64,000 nucleotides of DNA from Paracentrotus lividus (Eukaryota; Echinodermata; Echinoidea; Camarodonta; Echinidae): contig CALNVZ010000641.1 of NCBI GenBank assembly GCA_940671915.1, positions 10,574,122-10,638,121 on the forward strand, given 5' to 3'. This document shows positions 1 through 12,480 of this stretch, piece after piece. The notes under the pieces were generated by a model that was given only the letters and a program-made list of their open reading frames with translations, was not told where the DNA came from and did no database searches. The translations under genes and the position numbers were made by a program. Position 1 is the first letter of the stretch, and every line of letters begins with the position of its first letter.

Positions 1-932
1 TTACTTATATCGGTCATATGTTTAGGAACCTACAAAGTGAAGAATTTTAAAATAGTTACATTTACGTGAAAGTCTTTCATCGAAGTTAGCGTTAGTCAGT
101 TTGTCTTCGGAGTTATTACTTTTATTGATATAACTATAAATATATTATTATATATTATATATATATATAATATAATACCTCAATATATATATTAGAATAG
201 ATATGTGTAGATCGATGAGCCTCAACGATCATGAACTTTAATTGTCCGTCTATATTAATATGATTTTGTGCTTATCCATGGCATTTTTACGTTTAAATAT
301 TTTTATATTTATTACGAAAGACGAAAGGGAAATTTTTTTTTATGTCATAAGTGTACCACAATTTCTTATGAAAATTATCGAAGAAATATTCGTAAGCCAA
401 TGTTTGCATTCGATTCTACTTAAATACATCAAATCCACTCGCTTAGCTCAGCAGCAGAGACAGGAGAATTCACTTTTAAATGATTCCGAATATTTGCGGA
501 GTTCTTCTGTACATACATGATTTAAGTCGGGCTTTATTCCTATTGTGATTGAAATTTCATTATCTACATAATGATCGCAAATACGTCCAGAATATATAAT
601 CCTACTAGAACATATTATCAAATTAAATTGGAAAATATATGTCCAATAATGGGGTTTGAAGATTTGTCCAGTCCCATGCGGTATCATATAACATTGTATG
701 TGGATACAGCTAAAATATTCTGAATGAATAAAATTTTAAAAGTGTATCATGCTTATCATACCTGAATCGTGTGTGCTTTTTTTTTATTAAGTTAACATCT
801 GTTTCAGTCGCCATTTTATCAAGTGTTTACCGCTCCATAAGGGTAAGCAAGGCATCTGTTAATAACAGTAATTCGCACAAGAAAAATAACCAAATTGTGG
901 AGACAGTTTGAACAACGGCGTTTCTATAAGTA

Positions 933-1913
933 AGTCCTACACACTTGGACAAAAAAGTAACTTTCGTCAAAAGTTGCAAAATACTAAATTGTCTATTAAA
1001 TATAATGTCAGAGTTTAATTTAACCAAATTAATAAATTCCTGTCATCTATGGCCAAAGATTTGTGCATATAGCATTGTCCATGCACCATCAACCAGACGA
1101 ATTTTTAAATTGTATGAATAGTGGTTACAATTTGACACACTCGTTATTTCATCAAAGTATGTTCATTGAAATTATAACCTTCCTCATTACTACATTAATT
1201 CTCAATCATTCGTTTTTTATTATTTTTTCAATTCAATCAAGTTTATGCTACTTCATTTTGACTTAACTTTGTCAGATTCTTCGTAACAGTCAGGAAAAAC
1301 ACACTGTAATAAACAAACAATACGGAATAGTAATATTTTGTCCAGTTTTTTAAAAATAGGAACCTCGAAATTCCTTGAGGGAAACAAATTTCCAATTTAT
1401 TTTTAAGTATAAAGTTTACCTTTTTCGATCTACTCAACCTGTCCTCGCAGCTAAAATCACGGCACCGGCGCGAGTAATTCGTAAGACGCGGAATTGATGG
1501 TGCGGGAAGGACGGGATTTCCCAAACTGTCTTCAGGAGCTAAATTTGTCAATGCCATTTTGCCGACTAAGAAATCAGTCAGACCGTCAACAAATTGATTT
1601 GTTTTCAGCAATAATTTGATACTATATAATCGTGTATGAGCCGACTTAAAATCGTCATACTACCATGACTGCGAAAGAGGATTTGGTAATTCACGGATGC
1701 GAAGACGTCGTACACGCACAATAAATCAGTCATGCGGCACAGTTGTTTTTTCAACACACAGTGTGAAACTTTTGTAAGAGTGCTCGATCAATTTTTATGT
1801 ATACTACCAATGAGTTTGTCAATTCACAGTTTAGTATCGCAAAACAAATATAATTTACCCCGATTGACGAATTTATCTGGCCTGTGACAAAGTTATCTTT
1901 TCAGGTGTAGGCC
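933..1913. mobile_element. Insertion in LINE copy A with imperfect terminal inverted repeats
   Basis: Present here but missing at the matching site of the copy at 16150-17180. Its ends read GTCCTACAC (near 934) and GTGTAGGCC (near 1905), followed inward by similar TAACTTT-GTCA words, suggesting a DNA transposon of about 1 kb. Boundaries are approximate. Confidence 0.5.
1424..1611 (-). CDS. Exon-like open frame inside the insertion, unknown product
   Basis: An ATG at about 1555 (- strand) opens MALTNLAPEDSLGNPV, with balanced amino-acid use and higher GC than its surroundings. A GTAAAC donor-like site follows SRSKK near 1424. It could be the first coding exon of a transposon gene or of an unrelated gene carried by the insertion. 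I do not recognise the family, and a chance frame cannot be excluded. Confidence 0.3.
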
Positions 1914-2520
1914 CCTCAAAATAATTAATCAATTTGAATATATTTTTTGTTAGGCTTGGTGATTCTAAAAATAAGATTTTACTTAGTGATATCCTTAATC
2001 GAATTTTGAACTGCAGATCCATTCAAATAAAATGCCTACCACCCACACATCTTTTTATCTCGGCATGATTCTATCTGATCTAAAGTCTTACCAAAGAAGT
2101 ATTTTAATTGTGAAGTGAATAAAATCGGACATAATGGTGAGTTAATGAAGCCAAGTTTCTTAGAACACCACAACCATTAGTAGCGAAAAATAAAAATTAT
2201 TCAGAGTATGAAGCAATGCTTTAAAGAGAACAAATTTTTGCATCCAGACTTCTAGCCATTTAAGTGGAAGTAACAGTTTGAACCCCGTCAAAGTCTCTCA
2301 TCTGGATTCCTTTACCCGCGGCTTTTTTTTTTTTTTTTTTTTTGTTATTTTTGTTTTTTATGCGGACTGGCCCCCCCTGCATCGGCGCCTGATCAGAATG
2401 GCTCTCCTCGCCCTGGTTACCATGTCCACATTGACTCCCGCCAAGCCCCCCCACCCCCCTCGGCTCACTTCAGTATGTCTTGCCTACTTGGATGTTGTTC
2501 GCTTGGCGGGAGACCCAATA

Positions 2521-3257
2521 TGAGTACGTGGAAAGTGAATAATTTTATGTTCAACGAAGCGTTCGTTGAAATATTGCTTTCGTGTTTTTCTCATGCTGTA
2601 AAATGAGTCTACTGCAATATTTCTAAAATCCACTTGAAATACTCAACCAACTGAGGCAAACGGTGAATAATACACCTCTCCTTGGAGAGTTGATTGCAAA
2701 CTAGAGAGCCAAGTAATAAAATAATTGCGGAGATTTTATGTCAGTTTATGCTTTTGAAGCGTCATCAAATGACTTCAAATATATGAAAATTTATGGAAAG
2801 CTTTTGTAAATTTCACTTTTTTTAATATTCTGGCATTTTTGTAATAGTTCAAAAATGTTAATATAATGTAAATTAGAAGTTTTCTGAACTGATGCCGTTG
2901 TTGGCTTTTTCGTTCCAGTTTATATGACTTTGGGACAAACAGTTGAAGTCTTATAAAAACCTTTATTTTTTTTTTTTTAAATAAAACCTTATTTTAGTTA
3001 CATGCATATTTTATCGGCATGTCAATTGTTTATTTTTCACTTTGATTATAAAATAAATAATTGAGATGAAAATTAGGAGTTTGGAAATACAGTGTATGTC
3101 TATGTTTCGTAGGATAAATGCTGCTGAAAAGATAAAACTGGGTTCATATTTCATGCAAAAAGTCGCCAAATTGAAAATGCCAGCGTTTGGTGATTGCCCT
3201 GTCTTGTCCACCGAGGAATCTAGTCCCATTCCGGTATTACGTAATATTCCACACGTA
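2521..3257. other. Intergenic, nothing recognised
   Basis: AT-rich sequence between LINE copy A and the next element. It has a T-run near 2970. No coding or inverted-repeat structure that I could support. Confidence 0.5.
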
Positions 3258-3916
3258 GGGGAAGGTGGGGCATAACGGACCCTAGGGGCAAAACGGAACT
3301 TTCTCATAGCTTGACATCAAAAGTATTTCTTTCTATAAAATGTATTGCAGTAAATGAGGCATTGCTGCACCAATTTACCACTGAAGTTTCATCGAAAAAA
3401 ATCAATACCTACAGAGGGGGGTGCCATTAAAAAATGTGTACCCCTCTGATGTAGGGTATTTCTGCTTGGGGCAAAATGGAACCCAATGGTGTGGGGCAAA
3501 AAGGACCATAATTTGGCTGACCCTGGGGAGAATTTGGTGTGCTCGCATCCCTTCTGGAGACTTCCAAAAGTACATTTATTTTGCCAACTTGAACAAATTT
3601 TGACAAATCAGTCCCCAGGAGTTGATTATTTCTTACGGGGCAAAACGGTACCCCATAATAGGGTACCATTTTGCCCCAACAGAATATGCACGGAGGCAAT
3701 TTTGCCCCACTAGTGGGGCAAAACGGACCTTTTCCGATATTTTTTCAGCTTCATTTTGCCGGAAGTATGAAAGAGATGAGAATTATTGATCGATTTGTTT
3801 ACAAACCTTAATAAGACTCGTCAAGGGAAATTATGCATGTTTAATAGTCTTGCTCCTTCTGTGACGTCAGCACGAAGAGCCAACTTGAACGTTACGTGTG
3901 TTTGCCCACCTTCCCC
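3258..3916. mobile_element. TIR element with TA target duplication, GGGGCAAAACGG word family
   Basis: Ends are GGGGAAGGTGGGGCA and TGCCCACCTTCCCC, flanked by TA on both sides. The interior repeats GGGGCAAAAYGGA about five times on both strands, including a palindromic pair at about 3700-3730. No transposase frame. It looks like a Tc1/mariner-type or similar MITE of about 660 bp. Confidence 0.75.
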
Positions 3917-4075
3917 TACCTAGTATGATGTAATTGCTGGTTTGTTGATGTCTTCTATTATGGCACTGATGTAGATATCGCGTTTATATATAAGGCGCAT
4001 TCGATATGCCGAAAGTATCGATAACATGTCAGTTTCTTAGGTCTAAGCTCGTGATTATGTTACTGGAAAGTAATT

Positions 4076-5114
4076 CATATCAATTGGCTCTATGTAAATG
4101 TAAGTCTGACGTATACCAATGTGCGGGCATTATTTGTATATTAAACAAGGCGCGTATTATCTAGAGAGGCCAAGACGAACTGACAAGCGTAGAAATCGTA
4201 TAGCAGCTGGGCTGCAGAGTAATAAATTAGCTCACGAAAAGAAACTCGCTTAAGAAGAGCTTCCCTGCAGCTGGGAATGGGTAATTTATCGGCGTTCGGT
4301 TTCAAGCAAGTGCATACTGTAACATGGAGATGAAAGAGAAGTTAATGAACTTTTATCAGATGTTGTTTAGGTTACATAGATTCTCCAGACCAGAGTGGAG
4401 GAAATCACATTTGGGCATAAGCTTATAACATTATTAGTGATGAAGTTGTAGAAGTCAGGAAATCTTTTTATCACAATAGATTGATGGTTCCAAACGATTA
4501 TTGATATAATGTATTGGGATGCTTGGTCACCTCTTGCGAGACGCCGTCCAACATGGCGATATGCAATGTGATAAGTGCGGAAATATCGACCCATCGAGTA
4601 AAAGATTCTATTGTGATAAATGTTTCATAGTGAGCAGGGATTTTTATCTTAACCAATCGGAAATGAATTGTACCATCGGTCTGGAAAAGTGAGAATTGCA
4701 AAGCTGTTTTAAAAACGGCTTGATCATTAAGCTGTAATAGTAATTATGCGTTATGCTCAGGTAAAGATAATTAAATGTGCGTATGAAGCTATTTTGAGAG
4801 CAAAATATGGGGCGAATATTGGTAGCAGGATTTGATCTGATTAGGATTCGAATTTTGACAGCAAGTGACAGGGACTTTTTTTTTCCCCTGTTGCCAGTAA
4901 GCGTTATTTTCTATTTTTGAAAAATAAGACTTGTTAGGCGTATGTAATCTAAGTTGACTGCATTTCTTTTGAAAAGGAATAGTTGCTGGCGCCATAATAC
5001 AAGAAAAACAAGTGAAAAAAACTGCTGCAAAATACAAAATGTCTATGGCAGCGTTTGATTTGCGTAGAGTGATAGCGCCCTCTTCCTCTTAAGTTTACAA
5101 CTACAATTGATATG
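4076..5114. mobile_element. TIR element copy 1 (CATATCAATT ends)
   Basis: About 1039 bp starting and ending with CATATCAATTG in inverted orientation. The whole element matches, reversed, the segment at 62048-63022 (for example the GAGGGCGCTATCACTC and CAAGGCGCG words). No coding frame is convincing, so non-autonomous. Confidence 0.78.
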
Positions 5115-5182
5115 GGAAATATGCTGACGACGTGCTTTACCTGAAGACACCACCTTACAGAAGGCAGCCCCGGGAGATGGTC

Positions 5183-5242
5183 GGTCTAGTATTCACAATG
5201 ATCACCGTAGTTCATCGTAGTGATCGTTGTGATTTCTAGACC
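5183..5242. repeat. 60-bp near-perfect palindrome at the satellite edge
   Basis: GGTCTAG...CTAGACC with matching GATCAC/GTGATC arms. It sits immediately before the first satellite unit and could be a hairpin-forming terminus of the array. Confidence 0.75.
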
Positions 5243-5244
5243 AA

Positions 5245-6810
5245 CTGGGTATTTTTGGGTTGCCCAGACCCTCCTTGACCTTGTGGGACCAGTCCTTGCC
5301 CGGCAATTTTTTATCTGGTACTTAATTGCCAGGAGCAAGTTCTTTCTGAATCCGTTTATAATAATCCCAAAAAATCACTTGTCCTAGTTGCAGTGGCCTG
5401 AGAGGTCCTTAAAACGATTTGGCCATGGCAAGCTGGGTATGCCTGGCTTGCCCAGACCCTCCTTGACCTTGTGGAACTAGTCCCTGCCCGGCCATTTTAT
5501 ATCTAGTACTTGCCAGGGGCAAGTGTTGTCAGAATCCGTTAGAAGCAATTTCAAAAATCACTAGTGTCTGTTTCCAGTAGCCTGAGAGGTCCTCAAAACG
5601 ATTTTGCCAGGGCAAGCTGGGTATTTTTGGCTTGCCCAGACCCTCCTTGACCTTTGGGACCAGTCCTTGCCATTTTATATCTGGTACTTGCCAGGAGCAA
5701 GTTCTTTCGGAATCCGTTTATAATAATCTTCAAAAAAATCACTTGTCCCAGTTTCCAGTGGCCTGAGAGGTCCTCAAAACGATTTTGCCAGGGCAAGCTG
5801 GGTATTTTTGGCGTGCCCAGACCCTCCTTGACCTTGTGGAACTAGTCCCTGCCCGGTCATTTTATATCTAGTACTTGCCAGGGGCAAGTGTTGTCAGAAT
5901 CCGTTAGAAGCAATTTCAAAAATCACTTGTCCCAGTTTCCAGTGGCCTGAGGGGTCCTCAAAACGATTTTGCCAGGGCAAGCTGGGTATGCTTGACTTGC
6001 CCAAACCCTCCTTGACCTTGTGGGACCAGTCCCTGCCCGGCCATTTTATATCTAGTACTTGCCAGGGGCAGGTGTTGTCAGAATTCGTTAGAAGCAATTC
6101 CAAAAATCACTAGTGCCTGTTTCCAGTGGCCTGAGAGGTCCTCAAAACGATTTGGCCAGCGAAACCTGGGTATTTTTAGGTTGCCCTGACCCTCTTTGAC
6201 CTTGTGGGAAAAGTCCTTGCCCGGCCATTTTATATCTGGTACTTGCCAGGAGTAAGTTCTTTCGGAACCCGTTTATAATAATCTTTAAAAAAAAAATCAC
6301 TTGTCCCCGTTTCCAGTGGCCTGAAAGGTCCTCAAAACGATTTTGCGAGGGCAAGCTCGGTATTTTTGGGTTGCCCAGACCCTCCTTGACCTTTTTGGAC
6401 CAGTCCTCTCCCGGCCATTTTATATCTGGTACTTGCCAGGAACAAGTTCTTTCGGAATCCGTTCATAATAATCTGAAAAAATCACTTGTCCCAGTTTCCG
6501 GAGACCTGAGGGGTCCTCAAAATGATTTTGCCGGGGCAAGCTGGGTATGCTTGGCTTGCCCAGACCCTCCTTGACCTTGTGGGACCAGTCCCTGCCCGGC
6601 CATTTTATATCTAATAGTACTTGCAAGGGGCAAGTGTAAGTTGTCAGAATTCGTTAGAAGCAATTTCAAAAATCACTTGTCCCAGTTTCCAGTGACCTGA
6701 GGGGTCCTCAAAACGATTTTGCTAGGGCAAGCTGGGTATCCCTTTTTTGCCCAAACCTCGAGGGACAAGGCCCTGCCCGGCCATTTCATATCTGGTACCG
6801 CCAGAGGGAT
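5245..6810. repeat. Satellite of about 186-bp units, eight to nine copies
   Basis: CTGGGTAT recurs at 5245, 5433, 5617, 5798, 5982, 6166, 6356 (variant), 6541 and 6732, giving 181-191-bp periods. Each unit holds TTGCCCAGACCCTCCTTGACC, GCCCGGCCATTTTATATCT and CCTCAAAACGATTT words. Several short open frames here are by-products of the repeat. Confidence 0.92.
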
Positions 6811-6849
6811 AAATCATTGAAAACTTTGAACTAGTTTGTGTTTTATTTT

Positions 6850-7225
6850 TTATTTAGGGTGTTTCAAGGTCATTTGCCCCACTTGCCCGGGTCGTGACCT
6901 ACATTTTTGAATGGCCCTTGACCAACTTGGCCTTGAGGCACGTTTTGTTTATTTGGAAAAGGTCGTTGTAAAATTTGAATTAGTGCATGTTTTATTTCAT
7001 ATTTCTTGGTTTTCAAGGTCATTAGCCCCACTTGCCCGAGTCGAGACATATTTTTTTTACTTGCCCGTGACCAACTCGGCCTTGAGGCACGTTTTGTTTA
7101 TTTGGAAAAGGTCGTTGTAAAATTTGAATTAGTGCATGTTTTATTTCATATTTCTTGGTTTTCAAGGTCATAAGTCCCACTTGCCCGAGTCGAGACATAT
7201 TTTTTTTAATTGCCCGTGATCTACT
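6850..7225. repeat. Second tandem repeat (about 147-157-bp units), related words
   Basis: TCAAGGTCATNNGCCCCACTTGCCCG occurs at about 6863, 7014 and 7161, with a shared CTTGAGGCACGTTTTGTT block. The CTTGCCCG word links it to the preceding satellite, so it may be a decayed variant of the same array. Confidence 0.75.
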
Positions 7226-7329
7226 CATCCTTATGGTACCTTTTGTTTTTTGAAAACGAGCCGTTAAAAATTCTTGAATAAGTAACTGAATAGGTAACCA
7301 ACTTCACACTTTGAATAAGTAACCGGGAA

Positions 7330-7485
7330 TAATTAAGTAACCAACTTCACACCGGTGCAAACGCTGTACGAATTTTCTACGGAATCCGTCGTAGGGAGTT
7401 GCACGTCGAAGGTACGGCGAGTTGTGACCGCCGCATAACGGGCCTGCGTTTCACTAGAGACGAATAAAATCAAATCAAATCACTA
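7330..7485. mobile_element. Possible SINE/LINE 3' end with ATCAA tail
   Basis: A GC-richer 120-bp block ends in ACTAGAGACGAATAAAATCAAATCAAATC, a 3' end plus short tandem tail typical of retroposons. A similar tail in reverse lies at about 12706-12722. Family not identified. Confidence 0.4.
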
Positions 7486-8284
7486 TCTGTATTGTATAAC
7501 ACATGTATATACGGATTTTCTCCATAATCGGGCGAATTTTTGGATTTTTCGTATATTACGTTCATAGGTTTAACCTATAATATCTTTTTACAGAAGAAAG
7601 GTTTTACTCCAATCTTTTAACAGATCAGAGTACATACCAATGGGCATATTTTCAGAAAGTAAAAACTCTCAGCTCTTTTTAGAAATTTTAATAGGCCTAC
7701 ATTAATTTAAAAAATATGTTTAAAAATTCATTTTTGGAAAAAAATTAAAAAATGATGTCTACAAAACAGAATTTAGTTAGTTTTAATTTTCATTCAAATT
7801 AGCCACTCTTTCATATGATTCAATTCAATTCAATTCAATTTATTCAATTTCATCATAAATACAAGATACAAATATATCAGATGATACATGGTAAAAAAAT
7901 TAAATATACATAAATACAAAATAATGAAATGAAATTTAGGACATTGACAAAAGACCGATGTCTGACTCGGCAGAGCCTAATGCCATTAGGCATGATATAC
8001 ATTCAAATAAATCAAATAATGACAAGATGACAAACAATATAATAAACATTTGCGGAAATCCTACCCACCCCCCCCCACCCACCAGGTAAATGTAAATCAG
8101 TTTAACAATATCAAAACACACTTTTAGACAAATTTACGAGTCATACGACAATATAATGTTATTTTTTAGCTTGCGTTTAAAAGAGTAAAGTGAAGAACAT
8201 TCTTTTATTTCATTGGGCAATGAGTGCCAAACATCAGATCCTCTATGTCTAATGGATTTACAAGCAAGGACTGTTTTTGGATTA

Positions 8285-9146
8285 GGGGAGACCGGGTATG
8301 GACGTTACAAAATTCACATTTTGGGCCAGATAATTCTATTGAAAGAACTCACGCACTCCATATTGGGTCTGTAGTTAGCCTATTATGTTGGCTAAAACCT
8401 GAGGCATATAAAACTTGAAAACATGTAAACACTGATTAACTACATCTTAATTAGTGAAGACATTTTTTTCTAACAACCTACCCCATATACGGGGTAGGTT
8501 GTTACACCATACGGGGTCAATTGTTACAATTTGTAAACATACGGGATAAGTTGACAATGTGTAAATCTCTTATACCATACTTTAATTTCAACTTTCCAGT
8601 TTCTTGACATCGTTAACAGTAGATCAAGTAGAGCTCTAGAATAGACAAAAGTAATAATAGAAAAATGAAAATATTAACACCTGAAAATTGAGACAAAATG
8701 TAATTTTACATATTTATGTAATGTAATTGGGGTAAGTTGTTACATCAACATGGGGTAGGTTGTTGTAACAACCTACCCCATGGGTGATTTTACACACAGA
8801 AATCAACTGTAGCACAGTCATTAGGCAGAATTACAGGGCATGGCTAGGGGGTATATTAGTGACATACATGTACTATATTTACAATACCAGACTATCATCA
8901 TGTGCCTTCAGTTGTAAGAGCTATTACAAATTTCAATTTTTGTCAAAAATTTACTTTGAACTGTAAAAAATGGTTTTTGTTGATTTACTTTTTAATAAAA
9001 CAACGGAGAAACCTCACGACCGGCAGTTCATCACAGCTATGTGTAGGCTGTATATAAATGCCAGTTAGCACATCCTCTCTTATTCCATCTTAGCACACTG
9101 AGAACTGTAACAACTGACCCGTGTAACTTTCATACCCGGTCTCCCC
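8285..9146. mobile_element. TIR element with TA target duplication, GGGGTAGGTTGTTAC family, copy 1
   Basis: 862 bp, ends GGGGAGACCGGGTATG / CATACCCGGTCTCCCC, flanked by TA inside LINE copy B. The interior repeats GGGGTAGGTTGTTAC and relatives in both orientations (8480-8560, 8735-8785). No transposase frame. A second copy starts at 63205. Confidence 0.9.
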
Positions 9147-9492
9147 TACTAAGATGAAAATTGTTGGAGCCTCTGGTATTGTGGTCATGAATCTGGGTAT
9201 TGCGTATAAACATTGTACTGAAATTGGATGGAAGCAAATTATTAGTATAATTGAACATAAAGTTTGCAGTTTGCAAGATATTAATATCAGATATTTTTAA
9301 TATGTTTAGTTTTTTGAAAATTGGATCAGTATGGGCTAAGAAAGGGGAACCTGTACAAATTCGTAAGGCTCTTTTCTGCAGTAACAATAATGAATTAACA
9401 TTCCTTTTGGTTCCACAACCCCAGGTAATATTAGCATAAGATAAATAAGATAATATGAAAGAATTGTACAATAATATAATAGACTTTGCCAT
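9130..9492 (-). pseudogene. LINE copy B reverse transcriptase fragment
   Basis: An uninterrupted - strand frame with LLQKRALRICTG and LNILKISDINILQTANFMFN, the conserved RT-to-C-terminus region of CR1/jockey-group LINEs. It is bounded on both sides by inserted elements, and its last codons (RGDRV) run into the TA element. Confidence 0.88.
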
Positions 9493-9506
9493 TAACGTAT
9501 CTTTAA

Positions 9507-10089
9507 AGGGGAATCCAACCCAAGGAGAGAATCAACCTTACAGGAAAGAGGAAAATGAGAGGAGCAATCTAAAAAAAGTTTCATCAAAATCGGTTATAAA
9601 ATAAGAGGGTTATGGAAGTTTGAAAAGTCTAGTTGTTCCTTCTATGGGGATCCTCAAATTGGCATCATTGGCTTCAAAATGGCCGATCTTATGGACAACT
9701 CTCCATTCCTTTTGTACACAAATTTTCAGATTTTCCCCATTTTCTTTCGAAATATGTCTTCTTTACTTCTGAGCTCAAAATATGTCATGGGAAAATATAT
9801 TTCACACAACATAATGTTGAGCTCAGAAGGAGGTAAGATATATTTCGAAAGAAAATGGGGAAAATCTGAAAAATTTGTGTACAAAACGAATGGTGAGTTG
9901 TCCATAAGATCAGCCATTTTGAAGCCGATGATGCCAATTTGAGGATCCCTATAGAAGGAACAACTAGACTTTTCAAACTTCCATAACTCTCTTATTTTAT
10001 AACCGATTTTGATGAAACTTTTTTTAGATTGCTCCTCTCATTTTCCTCTTTCCTGTAAGGTTGATTCTCTCCTTGGGTTGGATTCCCCT
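9507..10089. mobile_element. 583-bp foldback MITE with TTAA target duplication
   Basis: Nearly the whole element is one palindrome: AGGGGAATCCAACCC at 9507 and its complement ending 10089, flanked by TTAA (9503-9506 and 10090-10093). Matching arms run inward past GGAAGTTTGAAAAGTC to the centre near 9800. TTAA targets suggest mobilisation by a piggyBac- or Kolobok-type transposase. Confidence 0.92.
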
Positions 10090-10330
10090 TTAAGTTTATA
10101 CATTATACCCGTTCTAGAAATATGAGTTAAATGCAAATTCCAGTTTAAATGTTGATCGAGAATAACACCAAGAAATTTAAAATTAGTTTTCCTTTCAATT
10201 GGGGTATTGTCTATTAAAATTTGATACTGGTCCTCGTTAATTTTTTTGTTTGGGTTGTGAAATATGATATAATTTGTTTTACTGAGATTGAGAGACCCAA
10301 CTCATTGAGTTTAGAGAATTATTTCTATTC

Positions 10331-12480
10331 CTTTTCTTCAAAATAATATTTTTTGTAAATATTGCGGCCTTTTTTGTAAAAGGGGCTGTAGGAAAAAAAA
10401 GGTGATACCACAATTTGAGACTACTACCTACCTAGCAGTGATCTAGGGGGTCCATATACTACCTGCCTATGATGGCAAACCTTTTCTGTGGTGTGGGTTG
10501 AACGAACTCATTTTTTCCAGGTCCTTGCTCCTGGTCTATTGATTCGAGATAGGCCTCGATAGATCTCAACAGCCATTAACTGCAATTACCTCGGAAATAT
10601 GGGTATTTTTCCCCGGCGAAAGCGTATCATTTGCTTTACAATAGCTTGAGTTCAAAAGCTTTTATTATACGCAGATAATTGGGCTTTGTGCATAAATACA
10701 TGCAGCGTTTGTTGATGAGATTTGGTCTGGTTCTTTATAAACGTGCCAACCGAGCACAATGCATATGCAAACCGTAAATATATTATGAAAAAAGGAATTT
10801 TAATGTCTCTTTTCTTGACGGTGAATCTAAGCCCTGCAAAGGCTCCCTAGTAATAAAAAAAGTCTGTATAGCCTATTCAACTTCGTCAAGATATCCAGCG
10901 AGCTTAAAAATAAGACTTTTGAAATGGCTGCAAATCATCGTGTGACAACTTACCTATATAACGCTCAAATTCTGTTTATATGACATCAACAATTTTGAAG
11001 AAAGAAATGCCTGAGTGCCCACTTTTGTGCATGCCTGTGCATGACACAAACTCATGGTTGTATTTCTGTTTTTGTTTCTCGTTTTTTTATGATTGATTGT
11101 TTTGTTTTTTTTTTGTTTTTTTTTAATGGGCGGTAATGTATAATTCAGATAAACATAATATATACAACGCGTTCTGAAATAAGGGTAATCCAAATTTAAA
11201 AGGACCCTAAAAATGATATTCATAATTCTGGTAAACTCAGTTTTTTGCATTTTTTTTTTTTTGGGAGGGGGGGAGGAGAATAAACATTGAGGAAAGGAGA
11301 AATGAAACCAATAATAGAATGAGCATTTTAATGTTAGAGATTATCAATCCTCGCATTTCTTCATGATTTGGTATACCACATACACATTCATTAATTTTGT
11401 GAAGAATTTCATAACTAAATTATTTCCCCCGACTAATTCCATTTTTTTATAGTTTGTAGTGATAAGTTGAGTCTGCAATATTAAAAGAAAAAAAAAAAAA
11501 AAAAAAAAACTATATTCCACTCGTGTACTCAAAGCTCTTACGTGGTTTTAGAAGTGCTAGACCCTCCACCCGGAGATAGTCCATTTGTTAAAGGTGTAAA
11601 ATCTGGAGATTTGGTGCTCGAAGACTAACGAAGATGTGTTATAAATTGTCACACGTGAACTACACTTTCATTTCGGCGACAAAAAAATACCGAAAATATA
11701 TTCCTTTTCCTCATTTTATTGAATGTGTTACAGACTCTTCTTCTGCGATTACTTAAAAAAAAAAAAACACACACACAGTAGGCCTATTACACGACCTCCT
11801 GTCTAAAAATAACAAACAAAAAATAAAAACAAAACTGACTTAAGATGATTCAAGTCAGGTTACGATTTGTTTGTTCCTTTTTTGTTTGTCTGTTTGTTTC
11901 TTTTAATTAACTTTATTATTTTGTCGATTAGTAAAATCTAGGTAAATATATGTAAATCTTGTAAAATTATTTGATTGGAATATGGAATAAAACTAAACTG
12001 AAACTGAAACTTGGGATGTTGATTAAGGTGGATGTCTGGTAATTATATACCTAATGAGTAAGCACTTTTGATGAGCCATGCAATTGTACGGTCTCATTAT
12101 TCAAGAAACTTTACCGGCAATTTAAAGTACTTTCACGTTTTTTTGAATGAACTATAAGTTTTGAACAGTCCTCCTGTATACAGTTTATCACCTTTATTAA
12201 TGAACTTGCACATTTTTGTAGTATATGCAATAGGGCATGGGATGACATTTTAGGTTTGGTAAACTTTCTACGGGTGTATTATTAGTCACCTTGCATACAA
12301 AATAAGATTTCTCATAAAATCATGGTTTTCTTATTTTTGACCAGCAAAACTATTTATATTTGAATTTTGAAGACTGCAGTCCCATTGCATATGTAAATAG
12401 CTTTAAAATGACATGTCACTCAACCTGGTAGTATAATATCTTTTATGAGAGCTTTGCGCCCAAAACGCTAATTTATGCGT
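10331..12480. other. Intergenic, nothing recognised except simple repeats
   Basis: AT-rich, with T/A homopolymers near 11105-11125, 11250-11262, 11486-11508 and 11754-11767 and a short CA run. No coding frame with family features. Confidence 0.5.

Larger units (their letters stand above)
310..2520 (-). mobile_element. LINE copy A, 5' (endonuclease) part, decayed and split
   Basis: Aligns by eye, segment by segment, with 16200-17290: the same EN-coding remains, the same CAGTCGCC and CCGCTCC words, and the same GC-rich 5' end with a T-run (about 2320-2344). It is interrupted by about 1 kb between roughly 912 and 1913 that is absent from the other copy. Frames are broken many times. Confidence 0.7.
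7815..10330 (-). mobile_element. LINE copy B (CR1/L2-like), 3' half, split by two DNA transposons
   Basis: Reading on the - strand gives RT thumb-type sequence (FLGVILDQHLNWN near 10150, SYLSYANITWG near 9450), then a C-terminal block ending SLPNEIKECSSLYSFKRKL before a stop at 8134. A 3' tail of AATTG repeats lies near 7818-7846. It is 5' truncated near 10330. Elements at 8285-9146 and 9507-10089 interrupt it; removing each with one target copy restores the frame. Confidence 0.88.

Noticed and set aside
5590-6630. Family of related 60-70-residue proteins
   Set aside because: By-products of the 186-bp satellite; frames differ between units and none shows selection for coding.
9679-9976. Mirror-image small proteins on both strands
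   Set aside because: The frames mirror each other because the segment is the palindromic body of a TTAA MITE.
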